Shown: piece by piece, positions 15,577 to 23,520 of the stretch
How positions within the stretch are numbered: position 1 is the stretch's first letter
How the letters are laid out: every line of letters begins with the position of its first letter
Source of the DNA: a virus
Length of the DNA stretch: 52,304 bases
IMG/VR virus record: IMGVR_UViG_3300019458_000043
Location: 1 to 52,304 of that record
Reading direction: 5' to 3' (one strand)
Translations under genes and position numbers: made by a program
Notes under the pieces: model-generated
Databases searched by the model: none
Seen by the model: only the letters and a program-made list of their open reading frames with translations
What the model was told of the DNA's origin: nothing

Positions 15577-17797
15577 ACTCAAAGACGCCCCAGACAAAGT
15601 CAAGCCTTTCCTTTTCTTTGGGGTGGAGTGCGACCCACACCCCAAACAGACACAAGGTACTTGCCCTTTCTGCCACGCTGAAAAACTCGGTATCGAATCC
15701 GAAACCGGAAAGTGGCAATGCCTCAAGTGCAAAGCCGGGGGCAATATCTATTCGTTTCTTCGCGTTCTGTACGACGAGTCCTATCAACAAAGCGGTAATG
15801 TACGCGACTATAACGCTTTCGCCAGCGAACGGAATCTCCGCCCCGAAACACTGAGGGCTTGGGGGTTAGTAAAATCCGTTACCACTGGTGACTGGTTGTT
15901 ACCAGGTTATAACGAAACCGGGAAACTTACAAACCTCTACAAGCTGGCTGAGGTGGGTGGTAAGCAACGTGCTCTCTCCACCCCAGGCTGCAAACTCCAA
16001 CCGTTCGGCACTTTATTGCTCAAGACCGAGCACAAAACGCTCTACATTACTGAGGGCTGGAGTGACGGTATGAAGTTGTGGGAAACCCTACAAACTCTTC
16101 GAGCCGGGGCGAACGGGCTAATAAAAACCAAAAATCCAACCCAAGCCCTAGCAGCTACAAGCGGCGTCCTCGCCATGCCAGGGGCCGCCGCTTTCCAAGA
16201 GTCGTGGCTAACCCACCTTGCCAATCGGCACGTTATTCTACTCTTAGACAACGACCACCCCAAACGATTTCCTCCAGACCACCCCAAGGCCGGCAAGGTG
16301 ATGCTCCACCCAAAAACCCGTAATAAGATTATACCGGGTTGGGATGGACAACAGCGTATAATTACTATGGCCCAGAAAGCCGATACCCCGCCCAAGTCTA
16401 TGAAACAGATTGTATGGGGCGACGGCGGGTTCGACCCTGAAATGACAGACGGCCTGGACATTCGCGACATTATCAACGAGATCGGCCCGCTCGCCGGGGT
16501 CCAGTATTTGCTGGACAGGGTTCAGCCCGTTCAACTCTCCCCAAAGAAAACCGAACCCGGTCAAGCTGTAGCTGTCGACCCAGTTGAATGCACCACCTTC
16601 ACAAACCTTACAAAGCACTACCATGATACACTCCACTTCTCGCGACAGATGGAAGATTCACTGGTAGTCATGCTAGCTGTTGTTCTCTCGACCGATCTGC
16701 GAGGGGATCAATTATGGTTGCGTGTTATCGGCCCACCAGGGTCCGGCAAATCAACGCTCGCCGAAGCCATCACCGCTGCCCAGGACTATATTTACGCTTC
16801 GTCCCTTTTTACTGGGTTCCACTCAGGCTACTTGGGGGACAAAGGCGAACGAGCCAAAGGTTCGGCCTCTCTGGTCCCCCAGATGGACGGAAAAACAGTT
16901 GTTATAAAGGATGGTGACACTTTGCTCAACTCGTCGGGTTGCAACCGCATTCTATCAGAGTTACGTGACCTATATGACGGCACTTCCAGAGCCAGGTACC
17001 GTAACCGCGAGCAAGGGTTATACGAAGGTCTACGTATCACGTTCATCTTGTGTGGAACCGACGAGCTTCGGTCCTTGAACCGAACGCACTTAGGGGAACG
17101 GTTCTTGGATTGTGAGGTGTTAGGTAACGAGGATACTACCCCTTACCTGAACCGTGCAATCAAAAACGCTTTCTCCCAATTATCGACCGGGCTTGCCAAT
17201 GGTTCTCCCGACCACACTGGGGTTGGTGTTGAAGATAATATGCTGGTTATCAAGCAGGCTACATTCGGTTTTATCAGACACTTAAAGGAAACACTCTCCA
17301 GTACCACCCCGCCGACCCATACCACCGAAGTCGATAATGTCATTGGGGCACTAGCCCAGATAGTCTCTTACGCCCGTGCCCACGTCAAGCGTGACGGGCA
17401 GGATATCTCTTACCGGCCACGACCGGAGTTGGCAACCCGGTTGGGTGCCCAGTTTACTCGGCTCTCTGTTTGTATGGCAATCGTTCTCGGAAAACAAGAG
17501 TTGGATAAAACCGTGGTTCGTATCTTGCGAAAAGTAGCCCATGACACCTGCCAGGGTTTCCGCTTCGAGGTAATGAATCTTTTAGCCAGCAGACCCAGCT
17601 TATCCGCTGTCCAGTTATCGAGGAAACTCGGCTTAGCCGAAACCGCCGTTCGGCGGTTGTTGTATGACATGCTCGAGTTTAAGATCATCGAGCGTGTCTC
17701 CCGGCCCAATAACTCCGGACAACGTGGTCGCGACGTTCACCTGTGGAAGTTAACGCAAGCCATCCACTCTCTCTGGAAGGTTGCGTTTGGTCACTAA
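15533..17797 (+). CDS. DNA primase-helicase (zinc finger, TOPRIM, AAA+ ATPase)
   Basis: The 754-aa protein has an N-terminal zinc ribbon (CPFCH, then CLKCKAGG, about residues 43-70), a TOPRIM-type segment (LYITEGWSDGMKLWE, then VILLLDNDHP), and a C-terminal ATPase with Walker A VIGPPGSGKSTLAEAI (about residue 400) and a Walker B-like VVIKDGDTLL. The end is a winged-helix-like region (LSAVQLSRKLGLAETAVRRL). It should prime and unwind the replication fork for the family A polymerase. The word AATAAAAACCA at 16120 and CCCCAAAGAAAA at 16539 lie within coding sequence. The long overlap with the previous gene makes the exact start less certain. Confidence 0.88.
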   Translation: MSYSTLLIWENPVVKLKDAPDKVKPFLFFGVECDPHPKQTQGTCPFCHAEKLGIESETGKWQCLKCKAGGNIYSFLRVLYDESYQQSGNVRDYNAFASERNLRPETLRAWGLVKSVTTGDWLLPGYNETGKLTNLYKLAEVGGKQRALSTPGCKLQPFGTLLLKTEHKTLYITEGWSDGMKLWETLQTLRAGANGLIKTKNPTQALAATSGVLAMPGAAAFQESWLTHLANRHVILLLDNDHPKRFPPDHPKAGKVMLHPKTRNKIIPGWDGQQRIITMAQKADTPPKSMKQIVWGDGGFDPEMTDGLDIRDIINEIGPLAGVQYLLDRVQPVQLSPKKTEPGQAVAVDPVECTTFTNLTKHYHDTLHFSRQMEDSLVVMLAVVLSTDLRGDQLWLRVIGPPGSGKSTLAEAITAAQDYIYASSLFTGFHSGYLGDKGERAKGSASLVPQMDGKTVVIKDGDTLLNSSGCNRILSELRDLYDGTSRARYRNREQGLYEGLRITFILCGTDELRSLNRTHLGERFLDCEVLGNEDTTPYLNRAIKNAFSQLSTGLANGSPDHTGVGVEDNMLVIKQATFGFIRHLKETLSSTTPPTHTTEVDNVIGALAQIVSYARAHVKRDGQDISYRPRPELATRLGAQFTRLSVCMAIVLGKQELDKTVVRILRKVAHDTCQGFRFEVMNLLASRPSLSAVQLSRKLGLAETAVRRLLYDMLEFKIIERVSRPNNSGQRGRDVHLWKLTQAIHSLWKVAFGH

Positions 17798-17815
17798 CCT
17801 TGGAAAGGAATTACC

Positions 17816-18100
17816 ATGCTTATCCTAACTCGTAGCGTTAAGGACAAAATCATTATACCGGATGTCGGCATTATTATCACCTTAACAGAGATTTATCGCG
17901 ATGGTCGTCGTGCCAGGATCGGGATTGAAGCACCCGAAAATATGAAGATATACAGGCACGAATTGATGACAAAGGACCAACGGGATATAGCAGAACAGAT
18001 AATGCGAGGCGAGCGGCCCCTTGGGGCTTGCTATATCCCTAGCATAAAAGCGGCCTATGAAACTACACAAAATAGGCAAACTAGGGAAACCAGCCCATAA
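17816..18100 (+). CDS. csrA: CsrA/RsmA-family RNA-binding regulator
   Basis: The 94-aa protein begins MLILTRSVKDKIIIPDVG and has the conserved IGIEAPENMKIYRHEL segment, covering both RNA-contact regions of CsrA (Leu4/Arg6 and the R in the H-R-E-E-like segment, here YRHEL). CsrA dimers bind GGA motifs in mRNA leaders and change translation or stability. The C-terminus carries about 35 residues beyond the usual core. AAGGAATTACC is the ribosome-binding site. As the last gene before the late block it could either rewire host metabolism or control phage transcripts. Confidence 0.9.
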   Translation: MLILTRSVKDKIIIPDVGIIITLTEIYRDGRRARIGIEAPENMKIYRHELMTKDQRDIAEQIMRGERPLGACYIPSIKAAYETTQNRQTRETSP

Positions 18101-18315
18101 AGCCCCCAGCCATCGCGTATTTGCGTTTAACCTACCTACCACACATACTACTACAAGGCCCCGCACATTGCCCCCAGCCCCAGCCCAGCCCACTGCACAA
18201 GCTAGGGGGTCGGGGTCGCACCTCGCGACCCAGCCCCAGCCCCGTAACTGCCAAAATGGCAGCCCCCTATTAACATAAACGAGGGTTTATATGTTCCCCC
18301 GATGGAGTCTCGGTT
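18101..18315 (+). terminator. GC-rich gap with repeated hairpin, terminator-like
   Basis: This gap separates the early and late blocks. GGGTCGC-ACCTC-GCGACCC (18213-18231) is a 7-bp hairpin set in C-rich CCCCAGCC repeats. No T-tract follows, so termination is not certain. The same palindrome, with the complementary loop, recurs twice at the end of the late block. Near the right end GATGGAG precedes the TTG start of the terminase gene. Confidence 0.5.
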
Positions 18316-20859
18316 TTGGGTAAGGCCAAAGCCGACCCGACCAAGGCAAAAGACAAACGAACCACTTCCATTAAACCCCGGAGAAAACGCCCCACGAAGT
18401 TAGTCAGTTTTACACCACCACCGAAGAAAGGTCGTCCAAAAGGATCTAAGGACAAAAAAGTTCCTAGTGTCCTCCAAGCTATAATCGACAAGCGAGTAGC
18501 CGATCTCACGGACGGCACGCCCAAGCCGATTCTATCTCGTGCTTCTTCTGACCACGGCAGGCACGAGAAGTTGGAGGAGGGTGAACTACTCCACCGAGCT
18601 AGGGTTCATGCAAACGCTTACCGGCAAGCCCGGATGCGAGCAGGTCGTGACATCGCCCCGATCCCCACCGACGAAATTAACTGGGAGCGGAGGAAGGCTT
18701 GTCGTCGCAACCTCAAGCTATTCAGCGAAACGTACCTCCCCCGCGTATTCAAGTTGGCATGGTCTGACGACCAGCTACGCTGTGTTGCCAAAGAACAGAG
18801 CGTAATCTTGGACGGTGGGAAGTTTTGCATGGCCCAACCTCGCGGCGGTGGTAAGACTGCCATTTGCCGCTCCGGCTTGCTCTGGGCCTCTGCTTATGCC
18901 CACCGTCGCTTTATGTTCTTTCTTGGGAGCAAGGAACAGAAAGCCGCCCAGACGCTCGACTTTGTCCGCCAGTATTGGTACCGTAGCGACCTGCTACGCC
19001 AAGACTTTCCAGAGATAGCTTGGGCGGTTTACAAGCTGGAGAATCGCTGGCAGCTTGCCAAAGGCCAGCTATACATGGACGAGCCTACCTATATCGAATG
19101 GGGAACTAACCGGATTCGTTTCCCTAGCTTGATCCTCCCCAAAGAGATAGCCGACGAGTACGAAGCCAATGATTCTGAGTGCTTGCTTTGGGTTCCAGAG
19201 ATAAAAGCGTTCGTTCACAAAACGGCTGGTATCATTCTTGGTACCAATGGGATTGACGGTTCGATTCGAGGTGAAGCTGAGGTTCACCCGATCACCCTCG
19301 AACAGCCCCGCCCCGATTTGGTTCTGCTTGACGATGTCCAAAAGGATCAAAAGGCAGATTCCCCCGTTGCTTGCGAACGGCTGGTGCGCCTCATCGACGG
19401 TGCCATTCAGGGTCTAGGTGGGCCAGGCGAGGAGATTGCCGCTTTGATGCCGTGTACCGTCATTCGTGAGGGTGACGTGGCCGATACCTACCTAGATCAT
19501 ATCAGAAAACCGGAATGGCGTGGTGAGCGATGTGCGATGGTCAAATCCTGGCCCCCCGGTATTACAGACACCGAAATTACGAATGATACTGAACCTGGTA
19601 AACTCTGGAACGAATATGCCGAGTTACGCCGTCGCTCACTCAAAGTGTTTCAGGACATGCGGCTTTGCACGGAATTTTACGGAGAACACCGCGAGGTGAT
19701 GGATCGAGGGTTTGTAGTTTCTTGGACAGAACGCTATATTCGCAAGGGACCGAATGTCGAGTTGTCTGCCCAACAGCATTCTATGAACCTTCGATTGGAA
19801 GCCCCTACCAGTTTTCTTGCAGAGTACCAAAACATCGGCAGGAAACTCCATGCCGAGGGTAGTATCCTTATCACCGCTTCGCAACTTGCGGAGAAAAAGG
19901 TCATTCCTGTCCCAGAGTTTGACCTACCACTGGAAACCGAACACGTCACCGCTTTCATCGATGTTCAGAATGAAATCTTATTTTACCTAGTCCTCGGCGT
20001 TTCACCCGACTTTGATGGCTTTATCACAACTTACGGTACGTGGCCCGAAGTAAATGTCCCATATTTCCAAAAGTACCAGGCAGAGGGCTGGTCCCTTATA
20101 ACACGGGCATTCTTTAACCGTTACCCAGAACACCAAGACAAAGCATTGCTTACCAGTGACGGCAAACGTCGTGCTCCGTTAGAAGCCAAAATCTTCTTCG
20201 CACTCCAAGAATGCACCAAACACCTACTCTCTATGCGGTTTCGCCGTCGGGGGCAACACCCCAAGACATTTGAGGTTGACAAGCTGGGCATCGATACTCG
20301 CTGGGGTATGGCAAGCGAAGCTATCAAACGCTTTATCCGAGAGCAAGGTACAAATCGGATCGTTCCCTGTTATGGTCAGTCGTTTCCACCAACCAAAAAA
20401 CAGTTAGAGGAGTACGAGCGTCGTCCAGATTGGACGTTCGAGAATACACTCTGCCCAAACGTTCGCGAGGATAAATGGGTGATTCGACCTAACCCTGATG
20501 GGATGTATTACCTGAACAACGACGTTGATCGGCTTAAAGATTTTGTTTTCGCCCGCCTCGCCACCCCGCCAGGGGCCAAAGGGTCAATCTCTCTTTACCA
20601 TGCCCCAGCAGAGCGACATGAGATGTTCTCGCACCATATTTGCTCATCTGAGTATCCGGAAGCTGTCACCGCTCGTATGATGACAAAAAATATGTGGCAG
20701 GTTCGGGAAGTATCTACATTCGACAACGATTGGTTGGACTGCCTAGTAGGGTGCTGTGCTCTCGCTGGAACCCGTGGTGCCTCATATAAAACACCGGAAG
20801 GTATGCCACAAGCAAGCCACCGCAAACTTTCCGACGTGTTTAGGAGGAAACGAGCCTGA
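18316..20859 (+). CDS. terL: Terminase large subunit
   Basis: The 847-aa protein starts at TTG 18316; no ATG in frame is nearby, and GGAG eight bases upstream supports it. A basic N-terminus precedes the ATPase: Walker A AQPRGGGKT (about residues 173-181) and Walker B LVLLDDVQ (about 335). The RNase H-like nuclease begins at TAFIDVQNEILFYLVLG. It translocates and cuts DNA into the prohead. It is longer than most TerL proteins, through the N-terminal basic extension and a long C-terminal domain. The stop overlaps the following ATG. Confidence 0.9.
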   Translation: MGKAKADPTKAKDKRTTSIKPRRKRPTKLVSFTPPPKKGRPKGSKDKKVPSVLQAIIDKRVADLTDGTPKPILSRASSDHGRHEKLEEGELLHRARVHANAYRQARMRAGRDIAPIPTDEINWERRKACRRNLKLFSETYLPRVFKLAWSDDQLRCVAKEQSVILDGGKFCMAQPRGGGKTAICRSGLLWASAYAHRRFMFFLGSKEQKAAQTLDFVRQYWYRSDLLRQDFPEIAWAVYKLENRWQLAKGQLYMDEPTYIEWGTNRIRFPSLILPKEIADEYEANDSECLLWVPEIKAFVHKTAGIILGTNGIDGSIRGEAEVHPITLEQPRPDLVLLDDVQKDQKADSPVACERLVRLIDGAIQGLGGPGEEIAALMPCTVIREGDVADTYLDHIRKPEWRGERCAMVKSWPPGITDTEITNDTEPGKLWNEYAELRRRSLKVFQDMRLCTEFYGEHREVMDRGFVVSWTERYIRKGPNVELSAQQHSMNLRLEAPTSFLAEYQNIGRKLHAEGSILITASQLAEKKVIPVPEFDLPLETEHVTAFIDVQNEILFYLVLGVSPDFDGFITTYGTWPEVNVPYFQKYQAEGWSLITRAFFNRYPEHQDKALLTSDGKRRAPLEAKIFFALQECTKHLLSMRFRRRGQHPKTFEVDKLGIDTRWGMASEAIKRFIREQGTNRIVPCYGQSFPPTKKQLEEYERRPDWTFENTLCPNVREDKWVIRPNPDGMYYLNNDVDRLKDFVFARLATPPGAKGSISLYHAPAERHEMFSHHICSSEYPEAVTARMMTKNMWQVREVSTFDNDWLDCLVGCCALAGTRGASYKTPEGMPQASHRKLSDVFRRKRA

Positions 20860-21146
20860 TGCCGCGTACCCCTAAGACCAGTGAAGGTCGAGATGGCATT
20901 CGTTGCCCTACGTGCGGGAACCCCTATTGCCCGGTTTCGACCACCGTGCAACGAGAAGTCCGCTGGCGTGGCAAGGTGCGTGTCCATACTCGACGGTTCC
21001 GCTACTGCCACCATTGCCAGGCTTACTTTACTACGGTCGAACTATTAGAGGACGAGGACAAGCCCGGATTCCCTGAACCCCCGGAACCAGAATCTCCCCC
21101 AAAAGAAAATGATAAGAATGGCAAGGGGCGAAACCCGTACCTCTAA
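20859..21146 (+). CDS. Zinc-ribbon protein, NrdR/Ogr-like N-terminus, 95 aa
   Basis: CPTCGNPYCPV near residues 16-26, RRFRYCHHCQ and FTTVE at the end of the ribbon match the zinc ribbon of NrdR and of phage Ogr/Delta-type activators. The C-terminus is Pro/Glu/Lys-rich and contains the interspersed word as SPPKEN. It may be a late transcription activator or a DNA-binding cofactor of terminase; the neighbourhood favours either. Confidence 0.6.
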   Translation: MPRTPKTSEGRDGIRCPTCGNPYCPVSTTVQREVRWRGKVRVHTRRFRYCHHCQAYFTTVELLEDEDKPGFPEPPEPESPPKENDKNGKGRNPYL

Positions 21147-21151
21147 CGCGA

Positions 21152-21169
21152 TTTCCTACCCGTAGTATT
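21152..21169 (+). promoter_or_regulatory. Repeated 18-mer, candidate late promoter, copy 1
   Basis: TTTCCTACCCGTAGTATT lies just after a stop codon and upstream of the portal group. An identical 18-mer occurs at 23386-23403 in the same position relative to the capsid gene. Exact repetition in two leaders suggests a protein-binding site or promoter; TAGTATT could serve as a -10-like element. Confidence 0.45.
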
Positions 21170-21245
21170 TCTGCCTTAGCAAATCTGTGGCATAATAAAA
21201 ACCAGTTTCCGGGCCTTATGTACCTTTACCCCTACTGGTGCAACC

Positions 21246-21500
21246 ATGCCACTACAAGATCAGGACGAGGATAATCTGCTTGGCCAAGATGAGATGCCGC
21301 TGAACGCCGATACGATTGCGGAACTGGCAACCGCACCGAAACGGACAAAGACCGCCGAGGGTATGGTTGAGGAACGATCAATCGACGAGTTGATAAAAGC
21401 AGACCAGTACACCAACTCAAACCCAAATGCGGTCCCTTGGGGGATGCGAATAGCCCGCGTCAGACCAGGTAGCACTACAGCAGGTCATGGCAACCCCTGA
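21246..21500 (+). CDS. Small protein between terminase and portal, 84 aa
   Basis: It has an acidic N-terminus, then ERSIDELIKADQYTNSN and a basic MRIARVRPGST end. Small genes with an S-x-DELI-x-A-D block followed by a basic segment are common next to portal genes in phages, but I do not know their role. The leader carries AATAAAAACCA (21194-21204) 41 nt before ATG. Confidence 0.6.
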   Translation: MPLQDQDEDNLLGQDEMPLNADTIAELATAPKRTKTAEGMVEERSIDELIKADQYTNSNPNAVPWGMRIARVRPGSTTAGHGNP

Positions 21501-21539
21501 CCGTCCGCCTCGGTACCTACCCCGCCAGTATAACCTTTT

Positions 21540-23183
21540 ATGGCTCACCGAACCAATAGGTGTAAGATGGTACGAGCTAGTTCAAGTGGTTTACTAGACG
21601 CTTACGGGCGTCCTGTTCGAGCAAACGAGATCGCCCAGGCCCGATCTGATGTAATCAAGTTGCGAAACCAGATTCGAGCAAAGTTCGACGCAGCCCAGAC
21701 GTTTACCGGCAACGAGGGTCACTGGTCCAATGCCGACCACTTCGACCCTCACCAAGTAGCCAGCCAACGAGTTCGGAGAATCCTTCGTTCCCGATCCCGT
21801 TACGAAGTCATCGAGAACAACCCTTATCTCAAGGGTACGGTTCTTACGATGGCTTATGACTTTGTTGGTAAGGGGCCAAAACTCCAAGTTACCGACAAGC
21901 GAATCTCAAAAGAACGTCGGCAACGGATTGAACAACAATTCGCCAAGTGGTCCAAGTTGTGCAAGCTACGCCAGAAACTCTGGCGAATGCGACTTGCCAA
22001 GATTGTGGACGGTGAAGGTTTTATGCGTGCCTATGCTGACAAGTCTAGGGCATACCGTCGTTACCCCCTACAACTCAACTTCCAGGTTTTCGAGTGCGAC
22101 CGTTGCTCATCGCCAGAACCGGCCAAGACGAGGGACTTGCCGTACAACCAAATTGACGGCGTCCGGTTCGACGATTACGAGAACCCGCTCCAGTATCATG
22201 TTCTAAATTCGCACCCTGGCGGCGGGTCTTCATTCTGGTCCTCGTTCTTCTACAACTCCAACTCTTTTGAAGGGAAGTGGTACGACTCACGCTATATCAT
22301 CCACTGGTTTCGACAAGATCGGGGCTGGTTGCGTGGTATCCCTGAAACAACCCCCTCCCTCCCATTGTGTGCGTTGTTGCGTCGTTACACCCTCGCTATT
22401 GTCCGTCACGCTGAAGTGGCGGCAGATTTTACTGCCATTATCGAAGCTGAGGGACCAGGTGCCCAAGCTGCCTGGACAGATGGCAGGGGCAACGTAGTCG
22501 AAGATGATCCGTTCGACACATTCCCCATCGAGATGGGTATGATTATGAACTTGCCTTGGGGGTACAAAATGTCCCAACTCAAGGCTGTTCCTTTAGGTAT
22601 CCAATTCGACCAATTTGTTGGTGCCATTCTTCGAGAGATAACCCGCCCATTGCTGGCCCCCTACAACATTGCCGCCGGTACATCAAAAGATTCCAACATG
22701 GCTAGCGGGATGTTAGACCAAAACATTTACAAGGGTGGACAAGAGGCAGAACGCGAGGATTGTGAGGACTTCGTTCTCGATAAAATCCTTGATTTGTGGT
22801 GGGGTGAGTCGCTTCGGGTTCCAGGGTACTTAGGCGACGATATGTTAAGCACAGATCAATCATTTAGAGACGAACCGCCCGAACACGTTTGGCGATGGGA
22901 CCGTATCGGCCTCGACCATACCGATCCATCCAAAGCTGCTACTGCCTTACAGATCCTCCACGATGCCAAATTCCTCACAGATCGTGACATTCAGGAAATC
23001 TACTACAACCGCGACGTTGAACAATGGCGTGAGGAAGCAATGGAGGATGCTGAATTTCGTGCCTCCCTACCACTTGCACCAGAAGCACAGGCCAAACAAG
23101 ATGCCACCAAAGAGAAAGCCAAGCAAAAGAAAACCCAAGCCAGCCGGATTATTTTGGAGGACGATTATGGGCAAGTTACTTGA
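21540..23183 (+). CDS. Portal protein, lambda-like
   Basis: The 547-aa protein shows lambda-type portal features: the N-terminal RVRRILRSRSRYEVIENNPY leading to LTMAYDFVGKGPKLQVT, a central IIHWFRQDRGWLRGIPE, then TRPLLAPYNIAAGTSKDSN and a charged C-terminus. Portals form the dodecameric ring through which terminase packages DNA. ATG 21567 (MVRASSSG) is an alternative start with AGGTG nearby. The Lys/Gln-rich C-terminal helix is typical of portals that contact the capsid interior. Confidence 0.88.
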   Translation: MAHRTNRCKMVRASSSGLLDAYGRPVRANEIAQARSDVIKLRNQIRAKFDAAQTFTGNEGHWSNADHFDPHQVASQRVRRILRSRSRYEVIENNPYLKGTVLTMAYDFVGKGPKLQVTDKRISKERRQRIEQQFAKWSKLCKLRQKLWRMRLAKIVDGEGFMRAYADKSRAYRRYPLQLNFQVFECDRCSSPEPAKTRDLPYNQIDGVRFDDYENPLQYHVLNSHPGGGSSFWSSFFYNSNSFEGKWYDSRYIIHWFRQDRGWLRGIPETTPSLPLCALLRRYTLAIVRHAEVAADFTAIIEAEGPGAQAAWTDGRGNVVEDDPFDTFPIEMGMIMNLPWGYKMSQLKAVPLGIQFDQFVGAILREITRPLLAPYNIAAGTSKDSNMASGMLDQNIYKGGQEAEREDCEDFVLDKILDLWWGESLRVPGYLGDDMLSTDQSFRDEPPEHVWRWDRIGLDHTDPSKAATALQILHDAKFLTDRDIQEIYYNRDVEQWREEAMEDAEFRASLPLAPEAQAKQDATKEKAKQKKTQASRIILEDDYGQVT

Positions 23184-23382
23184 CAAGGACCACCCAATTT
23201 GGAAAACCATCCAGTTTGGTGTCACCATCGGCTCGCTGGCTCTGTTCCTTCGGTTTAACTACAACACCTTCGATGAACGAGACTTGAAAACCATCGGCGG
23301 GACTGTAGTAGCTTACTTGTTGGCCCAATTCGCCCCGTTCCTGTTACCCGGCAATAAAAACCAGAATCCACCCGCCGCATAG
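23167..23382 (+). CDS. Small two-helix membrane protein, 71 aa (holin-like candidate)
   Basis: ATG 23167 overlaps the portal C-terminus by 17 nt with GGAGG upstream. Two hydrophobic stretches (TIQFGVTIGSLALFL and TIGGTVVAYLLAQFAPFLLP) flank a charged loop, with a short polar N-terminus and an Asn-rich end. This is the topology of small holins, but the location in the head module is unusual, so it may instead be a virion membrane-contact protein. AATAAAAACCA overlaps its 3' end. Confidence 0.5.
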   Translation: MGKLLDKDHPIWKTIQFGVTIGSLALFLRFNYNTFDERDLKTIGGTVVAYLLAQFAPFLLPGNKNQNPPAA

Positions 23383-23385
23383 CGT

Positions 23386-23403
23386 TTTCCTACCCGTAGT
23401 ATT
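23386..23403 (+). promoter_or_regulatory. Repeated 18-mer, candidate late promoter, copy 2
   Basis: Identical to the 18-mer at 21152-21169 and again placed directly after a stop codon, here 118 nt before the capsid start. Both leaders also contain the AATAAAAACCA and CCCCCAAAA words. Confidence 0.45.
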
Positions 23404-23461
23404 CCCAACCCCAAGCAACTTCTGCTACTCTGAGAGTGGAAGTGGAAGTGTCGCGGTGGTC

Positions 23462-23493
23462 GGCGGGTTCTCGGCTCAACCCTTGAACCCGCC
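23462..23493 (+). promoter_or_regulatory. Hairpin in the capsid gene leader
   Basis: GGCGGGTTC (23462-23470) pairs perfectly with GAACCCGCC (23485-23493) around a 14-nt loop. The word CCCCCAAAAGAGAA follows at 23502, and its purine-rich end lies where a ribosome-binding site is expected for ATG 23521. It may protect the abundant capsid mRNA 5' end or control translation. Confidence 0.5.
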
Positions 23494-23520
23494 TTCTACA
23501 TCCCCCAAAAGAGAACAACA

